12,345 nucleotides of DNA, from positions 1-12,345 of the forward strand of contig JALLPB010000888.1 of NCBI GenBank assembly GCA_036939975.1, in the 5' to 3' direction. This document shows positions 1-7,472 of this stretch, piece after piece (positions within the stretch are counted from its first letter, which is position 1; each line of letters starts with the position of its first letter). Both the position numbers and the translations under genes were made by a program. This DNA comes from Cyclostephanos tholiformis. Taxonomy: Eukaryota; Bacillariophyta; Thalassiosirophyceae; Thalassiosirales; Thalassiosiraceae. The notes beneath the pieces were generated by a model. The model was not told the origin of the DNA. It searched no databases and saw only the letters and a list, made by a program, of their open reading frames with translations.

Positions 1-304
1 AGGAAAAGGAAGATATGACAACAAGAAAAATTACTTCCTTTCTTGTAGGAATTATATTTCTTAATAAAGAAATTGGAGTGTGTTTACTTAGACCAATTAA
101 TTTGTTGTAAAAATAATTAATGGGTGCAAAAAAATATATTTTCTCTCAGAAAAAATGTTAATTTTTATATATCAGAACCTTCTTTTATTCAGAACATGAT
201 TTATTTGACAGCAAAATTTTTATGAGGATCAAAAGAAATTAATTTGAGAAATTATAAATAAACACAAGAAAATTACAAATGAAATTTATTTTAATAATAT
301 TAAT
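1..304. other. AT-rich DNA without a recognisable gene
   Basis: Very A+T-rich sequence with several A and T runs. I see no long open frame, RNA gene or repeat with a partner elsewhere in the window. Confidence 0.6.
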
Positions 305-639
305 ATGATCTACAGATATAATTTAAATGCCCAGATCCCAGATTGCACCTTAAGAGGTTACCCCTTGTCTCATCATCATGTCTCTTCTTGTTTTCATGTT
401 CACTTTGTTCGGTTGGTTGTTGTATCTTCACATTTCATCTCGACATTGCATCCCATCATCATGTCCATTTGCACATGTTGTTGTTGTGATGCAATGTGTT
501 GCATCTCATTGCAATGTTTCATTGCAGCATTTTGTTTATTTAGTTGTTGCCTAACTTATCCTGGCACATTATGACATTTTTCATCGACACCCTCATTGCT
601 GATCTTCTGCTGCCACAACTGCCGCCATGGCCCAACCCC
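305..639. other. Pyrimidine and TG-rich stretch, no gene supported
   Basis: The strand is rich in TTG, CAT and TTC runs, for example around 465-490 and 500-540. An 89-codon open frame starts at 305, but its product is dominated by Cys, His, Ser and Phe. That is the translation of a skewed low-complexity sequence and does not look like a domain. Nothing here can be assigned. Confidence 0.4.
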
Positions 640-975
640 ACTGCTACCTTCAATGTTTGCCCAACACACCTCCCAAAATGCTTGCAACACACTGTCCCAT
701 CTACCAACACCACCGCCGTAATGTCTATTTGATTGTTGTGTGCTTATTCATTTCCAAAAGTAGAACATACTAGCAGTTTTTGACTGACATAGTGCCGATG
801 TGTCGCCATGTTGGCATGCCGACACAACACCAACACAACATTTGAGTGGCCAACACAGGTCATGTCACCGACTTGGTTCACAACATAGCCAACATGTTGG
901 CCCAATATGTCACCATGTCTGTCATTTTCGGCAAAAAAATCCCCAACACAACACCGACATTTCCAACCTAGTCTA
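640..975. repeat. CAACAC-rich low-complexity block
   Basis: Variants of CAACACAACACC recur at about 685-715, 820-842 and 942-960, with related CCAACA and CCGACA words between them. The block also holds the 12-base palindrome CCAACATGTTGG at 889-900 and a nearby GTGTCG/CGACAC inverted pair at about 799-826. Open frames on both strands here are shadows of this composition. It could be a degenerate minisatellite or the remains of a low-complexity coding region. The sequence does not decide which. Confidence 0.5.
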
Positions 976-1129
976 CAACAGCCCCCCATCCGATTAAAAT
1001 TACCACTATGGCCCCTAGTGTTCCAACAGTCAAAGTAAAGTTCAAAAGCAGGTAAAGTCACTGCAGTAGCAGTGGTAATGATGATTTTTTGTAAGAATAA
1101 ATGCAATTTGTGGAATGCTATTTCCCAGA

Positions 1130-2076
1130 AAATTGACCAATTAGCACTAAATTTGAAGAAATTAGTACTAGATCTCACCTAAGTGCAACCAAGAGAGAGA
1201 AGCTACTCTCAATGATGCCCAAGTATGAGTTGCTGTTCAACGGCACACTAGGTGACTTGAACTTGCCCCTGGTATCCCTTGAGGTAAAGGAAGGTATGAA
1301 ACCATATCCCAGCAGGGCTTATCTGATCCCGCATATACACAAGGCCACACTCATGAAAGAGATAGATAGGCTATGCAAAATTGGGGTGTTGATTTGGCAA
1401 CCATCATCAAGATGGGCATAACCATCATTCATAATACCCCAAAATGATCACACAGCTCGTACAGGAAACTAAATAAATGCATACTTCGCAAACCATATCC
1501 AATCCTGAAAATCAGTACAACACTGCAGGAGCTAGAAGGCTTCACATATGCAACAGCCCTTGATTTAAATATGGGCTACTACACCATTAGGTTAGATGCA
1601 GAAGAATCAGAGATGTGTACAATCATCTTCCCCTGAGGAAAGTACTCTTACAACAGACTTCCTATGGGATTTTGAGGGTCGGCAGACATTTTCCAGGCCC
1701 AAATGATGGACCTGATGGCATCCCTAGACTATGTGTGAGCGTACATAGATGACCTATTGGTCATAACTAGAGGAACAATAGAGGATCACATCTCCAAAAT
1801 AGACACAGTGCTTATCCAACTGCATGACACTGAACTAAAGATCAATGTTGCTAAGTTGTTCTTCTGTACCCATGAAATAGAATATCTTGGTTACATTTTA
1901 ACTAGAAAAGGGATTAAACCCCAAACCAAAAAGGTACTGACAGTACTCGCACTTAATCCACCCAACAATGTTATGGAGCTAAGAAGCTTCCTTTGAATGG
2001 TACAATACTAATGGGACAAGTGGGCAAAGAAGTGAAATGCTTGCCCCTCTCTCAGATTTAGTTAATGGTGGGAAAG
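1130..2076 (+). pseudogene. Ty3/gypsy pol fragment, copy A (reverse transcriptase)
   Basis: This is a remnant of an LTR-retrotransposon reverse transcriptase, the enzyme that copies element RNA into DNA. Homology begins near 1130 with a Leu-rich segment leading into RT. It runs through 1212-1418 (KEIDRLCKIGV and WQPSSRWA motifs), the LDLNMGYYTIRLDA region near 1560-1595, a PMGF motif, and the catalytic YIDD box at 1742-1753. It then continues to a thumb region ending near 2000, with weak similarity to copy B until about 2076. It is broken by TAA at 1419-1421, a frameshift near 1465 (13 bases missing relative to copy B, removing the ISDF part of the ISDFREL motif), and several TGA codons, one at 1736-1738 just before YIDD. 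No RNase H or integrase follows. DNA from 976 to 1130 shows nothing I recognise. The family call is firm; the host is inferred. Confidence 0.85.
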
Positions 2077-2088
2077 TATCTCACTCAA

Positions 2089-2566
2089 TGTCACGATTCA
2101 CTAAATAATGTATCACTGATGTATGTAGGTGAGAGACAGTCTCTCAGGATCAAGATGGCTGCCAGCCACAGGATCCGAAAGTGATTAATAATGACGTACA
2201 TCACTTAATACCAAAGAGACCTATGTGGAATCATTTGGCACAATAACTCTAGGAGAGATCATGATATCTTTTAGTAATTAATGCAAACGTATGTAATTCG
2301 TATGATAGGGAATCGTATCAAAATCAATTCCTCAACAAATTACTGTGCAGACTCTCATACGAAATTTGGATCTTTTTTATCGGGATGAGACCTGTGCAAT
2401 CTTGGTCACATCATTACCCCAATCAAGTATGAATATATACAAGGGCTCGTAGAAACCTATGAGAGCATATGCATCTTGTCTGTGGTTGGACCTCATTCTA
2501 GAATGATAAAATAAGCTCTTAATTTTCTTTTCCAGATTCTATTACCCCATACTTCCTCTCTCTACA
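2089..2566 (+). mobile_element. LTR-like segment upstream of pol copy B
   Basis: The segment starts TGTCACG and ends ACA, as many Ty3/gypsy LTRs start with TG and end with CA. It has a TATA-like tract (GAATATATAC) near 2431 and AATAAAA-like sequence near 2508. Its last 90 or so bases resemble the end of the segment at 5927-6153, and both are followed by the same GCGGAAGCC. The part from 2089 to about 2460 has clearly more CpG than the coding relics around it, so it may be younger. No 5-bp target duplication is visible and no paired LTR was found in the window, so this is a candidate only. Confidence 0.4.
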
Positions 2567-2699
2567 GCGGAAGCCCTAGTGAAATAATAACCATCCAAAG
2601 CTGAGGAAATGCTTAGGACACTTTGAATTCAAAACCCTGCTTTGTATCTCATGAGCAGTGTGTTTCCAAGAAACTGATTTTTTTGCCACTTAGGAGAGG
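2567..2699 (+). other. Leader-like spacer after the LTR-like segment
   Basis: It begins GCGGAAGCC directly after the putative LTR end, where a primer-binding site would lie. The motif does not begin with TGG, so it is not the usual match to a tRNA 3' end. The remaining sequence up to pol copy B holds no gag or protease motif that I recognise, so those genes appear to be lost. Confidence 0.3.
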
Positions 2700-3620
2700 G
2701 AGAATTGCTCCCACCTTAGTTCTACAGACAGAGAGAAGCTGCTATCAATGCTGCTCAAATTCAAGCCACTGTTTGATGGCTCCCTATGTGACTAGAACCT
2801 ACCATCCTTGTCCTTTTAGATTAAAGAAGGCATGAAGCCATCATACCATGAATGACCTTACCCCATCCTGTAGATACACAAAGCTGTCATCATGAAAGAG
2901 ATAGATTAACTCTGCTCAATAGGAGTATAGATATGGCAGCCTTCCTCACAGTGGGTATCACCAACTTTCATTATTCAAAAAAAGGATGGAACCGTTCATA
3001 CTATTTCCGATTTCAGGGAGCTCAGCAAGCGCATAATAAGGAAACCTTATATAATCCCAAAAATAAGTATGGCACAGCAGGAGCTAGAAGGCTTCACATA
3101 TGCGACAGCCCATGATCTTAACATGGGCTGCAATGCCATCGGGTTAGATGCAGAAGCATCAGAGTTGTGCACCATCATCTTCCTTTGGGGCAAATACTAT
3201 TACAACAGGTTGCCCATGGGATTTAGAGGGTTGGCAGACAACTTCCAAGCCCAAATGATGGACCTGATGGCATCCCTAGACTATGTATGAGCATACATAG
3301 ATGATTTGCTAATCATAACTAGAGGAACACTGGATGACCACCTATTAAAAATAGAGACGGTGCTCACCAGACTATGCATGCAATGCTGGACTCAACAAGG
3401 TCAATGTGGCTAAGTCATTCTTCTGTACCTATGAAATAGAATACCTCAGTTATATACTAAAACGAGGGGAGATCAAACCCCAGGAAAAGAAGGTACAGGC
3501 AATACTCATGCTTACCCCACACAACAATGTTAAGTGGTTATAACACTTCCTTGGAATGGTTCAAACTACCAGAACATGTGAGCAAAGTATAGCAAAAAGC
3601 TTGCCGCTCTCTCTGACTTA
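2700..3620 (+). pseudogene. Ty3/gypsy pol copy B: reverse transcriptase
   Basis: This is a second relic of the same reverse transcriptase family as copy A; the two align from about 2700/1165 onward. Visible landmarks are MKEID near 2893, an intact TISDFREL motif near 3005-3030, FTYATAHDLNM near 3093-3125, the RLPMGF box near 3208, and catalytic YIDD at 3294-3305. The early part carries several stops, and a frameshift follows YIDD near 3380. A TGA at 3288-3290 lies two codons before YIDD, exactly where copy A has its TGA. The protein cannot be made. It leads directly into the RNase H part of the same element. Confidence 0.88.
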
Positions 3621-3639
3621 GTGGGTGAGTGTGGATAAA

Positions 3640-4379
3640 CAAAAACCACCAAAAGAAAAAAGACCAAGAAAAGCCCCTGGTGGTGAGATCCAATTCACCA
3701 AGAATCTTTCAACAACATCAAAGCAACTATTACCAAAGAAGTAGTCCTGGCATACCTTGACTTCTCAAAAACCTGTGAGATATACACAGATGCATCAACA
3801 ATGCAATTGGGAGCAGTGATAACTCAGAATAATAGGCCTATTGCATTCTTCAGCAGGAAACTTTCCAAAATGCAAACCAAAACAGTGTTTCCAACATTGA
3901 ACTCCTGACCATAGTGGAAACACAAAAGGAATTCAAAGGCATGCTGTGGGGGCAACCAATCAAAGTCTATACAGATCATAAGAATCTCACAAGAGATGCT
4001 CTAGGCTTGACTTCTGATAGAGTGTACCAATGGAGGTTACTCTTGGAAGAATACATTCCCAAAATAGTCTATATCAAAGGGATACACAACACTATCGCCG
4101 AGGCAATATCACGAAGTACAATCCCTTGCAAAATTTACCAATGAGTACACCCATGCAATGCTGGGCGCACCTACTGTCAAGCCAAGCATGAATCCCATTC
4201 AATGGAAGACTTTTTCAAACCACTGGCACTGCTACAATGAATTTAACACCAATACAAGCACTGAATGCATCCAAATGAAGACAGTGTTTGCAAATTGCAG
4301 TGAGGATGATGATATATACCCCCTCAAGACAGTGGAAGTGCCAATGCCCAAAAGGCTGATGCAACACTCAAGCACCTCT
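3640..4379 (+). pseudogene. Ty3/gypsy pol copy B: RNase H and connection
   Basis: This is the RNase H domain that would degrade the RNA strand during reverse transcription. A Lys-rich linker near 3640-3670 leads into the FNNIKATITKEVVLAY region. The expected acidic positions are visible: D in YTDAST (3789-3791), E in the NIELLTIVE segment near 3895, and D in YTDHKNLTRDALG (3974-3976). The last one, in the IAEAISR box, is Glu (GAG 4100-4102) where the family usually has Asp. A frameshift near 3890 separates the first half from the 76-codon open frame 3914-4144. The reading frame then continues, with another shift, through LKHLF and stops at a TTAA at 4380, where a small element is inserted. 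Confidence 0.85.
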
Positions 4380-4759
4380 TTAATAGCTGAACCGCTATCT
4401 TTGTTTTGACGGAAGAAAGCTTGTACTTTTTGGTATGTACATACAAGATTTCTACGTAGGAATAGTACAATAAGTTCTACAAAAAAAACTTGGCGTGCGA
4501 AAATCTACCGTACAACACAACTAACAAATGGAGATTTTTTAAGTAGTGAAATAAATGTACGGCAAAAAGCTCCCCATATGTCATTGATGCAAAGTGCTTT
4601 GCAAAAATAGGAATATAACATGCAAAAGCTGAGGTTCTTGTGCATTCAATGCTCTATCTAAGTTTGTGAGCGGATGAAAATTTGCTAAAAAACTACAATA
4701 CTATGTAGCTATTGTAAGAGGTGGGTGCTCTTGAGCACCCTTAGTTGCTAAGCTGTTAA
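4380..4759. mobile_element. Small TTAA-flanked piggyBac-type element (MITE) in pol copy B
   Basis: A 372-bp segment (4384-4755) sits between two TTAA copies (4380-4383 and 4756-4759). Removing it with one TTAA joins the Leu-Phe codons before it to an AAG lysine codon. This restores one pol frame that runs on past 4780, so the empty site can be inferred from the window itself. The left end with its TTAA matches 16 of 19 bases of the perfect terminal repeat at 10966-10984. The right end matches 16 of 19 bases of the repeat at 11700-11718. It has no coding capacity. Insertion at TTAA with TTAA duplication is the hallmark of piggyBac elements. CpG is more frequent here than in the interrupted pol, which fits a later arrival. 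Confidence 0.72.
4723..4740. repeat. Short perfect hairpin GGGTGCTC-TT-GAGCACCC
   Basis: An 8-bp perfect stem with a 2-base spacer lies just inside the right end of the TTAA-flanked element. It may be a subterminal inverted repeat of that element. The other TTAA-bounded segment has TTGAGAGCA at the corresponding place, a related but not palindromic sequence. Confidence 0.6.
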
Positions 4760-5133
4760 GCACAATGCAGTTATTGACAAAGGGCAAGAAGTCAAAATCA
4801 TTGAGAACACCTTGTGTGTCTGCCAAGATGGTTGGCTAGTAATACACTAGTAATCCCTAAGCCACTCCAATGGCTGCTAGCCCTGTGGTATCACTACTAT
4901 CTACCTCACCCTGGTCGCACTCATCTTGAAGAGATGATTAATGCTGCAATATACTGGAAAGGTATGCATACCTCCATCCAGTCAATAACAAGGTCCTGCA
5001 AGACCTGCCAGATAAGCAAGAGATGGAGTGTTAAATATGGCCATATGCCACCCAAATCCATCATAAGCAACTCCTGGGAATGTTTATGTGTCAACTTTAT
5101 TGGTCCATACACTCTTAAAGGCAGAGACAATTC
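4760..5133 (+). pseudogene. Ty3/gypsy pol copy B: integrase zinc-binding domain and start of core
   Basis: This is the N-terminal part of the integrase that would insert the element's DNA copy into the genome. After the inserted element the frame resumes with AVIDKGQEVKIIE, then shifts near 4850 into the 4814-5140 open frame. That frame shows a histidine pair in WYHYYLPHPG and a CxxC pair in SCKTC, forming the HHCC zinc-binding motif, then KYGHMPPKS and NFIGPYTLKG. The latter is the core motif that normally carries the first catalytic Asp. Here it is Asn (AAC 5093-5095), a GAC to AAC type change. At 5134 the sequence jumps into a duplicate of 4931-5005 instead of continuing the core. Confidence 0.85.
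4931..5005 (+). repeat. 75-bp duplicated segment in integrase, copy 1
   Basis: This is the original copy, in its proper place within the zinc-binding domain. It is matched at 5134-5208 with 68 of 75 positions identical by eye and no gaps. Confidence 0.85.
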
Positions 5134-5208
5134 GAGATGATGAATGCTGCAATGTACTGGAAAGATATGCTTACCTCCATTTGGTCAATAACAAGGTCCT
5201 GCAAGACC
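5134..5208 (+). repeat. 75-bp duplicated segment in integrase, copy 2
   Basis: This is a second copy of 4931-5005, offset by 203 bases, so it lies in a different reading frame. It replaces the part of the integrase core expected between GPYTLKG and the EEDIFDKSS region, so a deletion accompanied the duplication. Confidence 0.85.
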
Positions 5209-5710
5209 AGCTTCCAGCTAGACACTAACAGCTGAGGAAGACATCTTTGATAAGAGCTCAGAAAGAATAGCAAAACTAGTAAACAAAACCTGGTTGTGTA
5301 GATATCCAAGATGTCAAACACTAATACATGACAATGTGAGTTCATAATGCATTTTGAATGCCTATGTGAATCATATGGTATAACATGTAAGCCAACCATG
5401 GTTAAGAACCCACGAGCAATTGCAGTATTGAAGTGCATGCATAAAGTCCTTGGACATCCACATGGCTGAAATAGATATGGCTGATTCAGTCACCCCCAAT
5501 AATGTCAATGTCATCCTGGACAATGTGGCTTGGGCTATTTGCTTTAGATATCACACTGTACTTAAAGCCTCACCAGGTGTGGCTATATTCAGACAAGATA
5601 TGCTCTTTGACATACCATTTGTCACCAACTGGAACAAAATTGGAGATCACAGGCAGTCCCTAACAGATCATATACTGTATAGGCCGGGAGATAAGCACCA
5701 GGCACTAAAT
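5209..5710 (+). pseudogene. Ty3/gypsy pol copy B: rest of integrase core and C-terminal part
   Basis: Homology resumes at EEDIFDKSSERIAKLVNKTW (from 5234) and passes WLCRYPRCQ. The HDN motif with the second catalytic Asp (5330-5332) is immediately followed by a frameshift. The next segment (5338-5456) reads EFIMHF through VLKCMHKVLG. The position of the third catalytic residue, Glu in the usual LER motif, is Lys here (AAG 5431-5433). A second frameshift leads to the 5450-5700 frame with EIDMADS, YHTVLKASPG and DMLFDIPF, all typical of this integrase family. Homology fades after about 5700. The integrase is dead in at least three independent ways. Confidence 0.85.
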
Positions 5711-5926
5711 CTGTCTAAATTTGTCCAAAAATTAAAAATAGGAGGAATTAAATTGCATCATGATGTGATTGTTTTCAGAAACCCTCAATGCAATCATTAT
5801 GTTCAGAGCAAAATTTGCATTTTTTTAATACTTGGGTCGACTCATGGAACTCATTGCATCCAAAGAGACAAACAAAAAACAACACACATGAGTTTTGGCA
5901 GGAAACCGCCGTTGAATGATTTAGCT
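5711..5926. other. Spacer after integrase relic
   Basis: The open frame from the integrase runs on to 5938, but I recognise no domain past about 5700. No clear polypurine tract precedes the LTR-like start at 5927, although a 3' LTR would need one. Confidence 0.4.
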
Positions 5927-6153
5927 GTCACATCCTAGAACATTAGTTGGTGCTTATCTCCTGGCCTATAAGTACAGGATGACGGATCTCTCTGAGGTGG
6001 TGACTTTTCACCTCCAAATGTGTGCCTCAGACATACCAGATTGTGTAAAATTCTATGCAATGCGCATGTTCCTCACCTGTTGGTTGAGATCATTTTTCAC
6101 TTTAAAAAAAGCTCATGATTTTCAAATCCCGACTTTTGTATATCTCTATAACA
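5927..6153 (+). mobile_element. Second LTR-like segment
   Basis: It starts TGTCACATCC and ends ATAACA, followed by GCGGAAGCC at 6154-6162, the same junction as at 2564-2575. About 80 bases before the end it shares CTGT(T)GGTTG, AAGCTC and ATTTTC blocks in the same order with the segment at 2089-2566. The first half shows little similarity to that segment. A TATAAG motif lies near 5967. It is either a diverged LTR of the same lineage or the 5' LTR of a separate element whose interior is the unknown gene downstream. No target duplication was found. Confidence 0.35.
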
Positions 6154-6599
6154 GCGGAAGCCTTACTCTAGTCTACCTCCCCCAAGACTTTTCCGGTCCC
6201 CCAAGAAATGCTGCATTGATCACTCCTCCTTTACACACAAATCTTCTGCCTTGTTGAGAAGAAGACATGTGCACACATATGGATGGACATTGATCTCAAC
6301 CTAACCAGAGAATACATCATATTTCCCTCTTCCTTTTTTCAACATGGCTTCTTAAAAAGACTCAAACAAGGTTGTTGTCACTGCCCAGCTCTTTTCCTCA
6401 ACCAGCAGCTCATCAACAAGCCAACCGGACAGACACTTGCTGTCAACAATTCAACAAATATGATGAAGGACACAGTATGCAACTGTTTGACTCCCTTGGA
6501 TGATCTTAATTCCTTTTCAAAAGATGTTTTCCTTAACTGGAATTCAGGTTACTCACATGCTCAACATTGACCATGTAAAAAATTTTGTGGCTAAAATCA

Positions 6600-6850
6600 A
6601 ACCAACATATACATTGTTCACATTTTGGTCAGGTTCCACTCATTGAGAAAAATGTTAACCAGTTTGTTGCTAAATATGGCACTCTCTCAATTGATCAGGT
6701 ATGGCTGATACAAAAATCACATTCTGAGGAAGGATTCCAATGATGGCACCAGGATTTGAACAAGCTGGAGGGAGAAAACCATATTATCAAGACAATAGGG
6801 GTTAACATTGGTAGCATGACACAGGAAGAAGAAATGATGGCATGTCACTG
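6600..6850 (+). pseudogene. HxD-containing patch, possible 2OG-Fe(II) oxygenase fragment
   Basis: Frame 3 reads LIEKNVNQFVAKYG, SIDQVWLIQKSHSEEGFQ, a TGA at 6741-6743, then WHQDLNKLEGENHIIKTIG and VNIGSM. The His (6747-6749) and Asp (6753-6755) form an HxD pair, followed by a hydrophobic strand ending in VNIG. That arrangement is common in 2-oxoglutarate and iron dependent oxygenases. The distal His and the Arg of that fold cannot be located, because the frame shifts soon after. The fold assignment is a guess; the coding character of the patch is more secure. Confidence 0.3.
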
Positions 6851-7229
6851 AATACTGAGGTTAACAGTAATGATGAAGATGTGTTCTTCAAGTTTGATGC
6901 TGCCAACAATGAAGGAGATGATGACACAGGAGAGATTGATGATGGTAGAGTTCCTATTGCTACAATTGTTAATGTCAGGAAGGAATCCAAAGATGATGGA
7001 GAAGCTACACAAGTTATCACTGGCCTATCATTGATTGGTCATGACAAATAAGAGAAAGAGATTTTTGAGCAAGCAAGGGAAACACCACAAGTATAAAATC
7101 CCCAAACACTGGAGAGATGTTGGCAGCAGTGCATTAAGTGTGGAATGGATCTTTCATACACTGTCCCAACATCAAACATGACCACATATACTTCCTGTTC
7201 AGAATCTGAGTCAAACGTATTGTCATCAT

Positions 7230-7472
7230 AGCACAATTCTGGTGAGATTAGTGAAGAGATATAGATTTTGTAAGAGGTTCAACAGCAGTTGGTTTGATTG
7301 AGTGGTGGTATATGTTTTTGATGTGACAGAGACCCAAGGGTATAACATCAGATGCCATTACACTGATGGCAATTCAGAGGTCCTATCATTAGAAATACTC
7401 CAAAAGATTATTAGTCAAATGAAGCAGGGGAATATGGATCATCCGCCAGATCTTGAGACAATTGCAAAATAG
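7230..7472 (+). pseudogene. Tudor-like (chromatin-reader-like) patch
   Basis: Frame 3 reads KRYRFCKRFNSSWFD, TGA at 7299-7301, VVVYVFDVTETQGYNIRCHY, TDGNSEVLSLEILQKI and onward to TAG at 7470-7472. The pattern of a basic lead-in, WFxGxV-like strand, a Y-x-I/V-x-Y-x-DG-(D/N)-SE turn and an L-x-L-E-x-L helix resembles Tudor or Agenet-type small beta-barrels, which bind modified histone tails. That is known of the family; binding here is not shown. It sits between the acidic linker and the Lys-rich tail of the unknown gene. Confidence 0.35.

Noticed and set aside
305..732. Two forward open frames as a small gene pair.
   Set aside because: Their products are low-complexity translations of skewed DNA with no recognisable domain or start context.
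744..1178. 144-codon minus-strand open frame.
   Set aside because: It is antisense to the CAACAC-rich block and the start of pol copy A. Its Cys/His/Trp-rich product reflects that composition.
2084..2571. A complete solo LTR with a 5-bp target duplication.
   Set aside because: CTCAA precedes 2089 but does not recur after the ACA end, so only an LTR-like segment is claimed.
2567..2575. GCGGAAGCC as a standard primer-binding site.
   Set aside because: It does not start with TGG and I could not match it to a tRNA 3' end. It is kept only as a shared junction.
1419..3290. TGA decoded as an amino acid in this genome.
   Set aside because: TGA falls at positions where the other copy has Trp, Arg or Gly codons, mixed with TAA and TAG stops and frameshifts. 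Ordinary decay explains this better than recoding.
4398..4435. A patch reading FDGRKLVLFG that first looked like a continuation of pol past 4398.
   Set aside because: It lies inside the TTAA-flanked element, and the pol frame closes exactly across that element without it. I treat the resemblance as chance.
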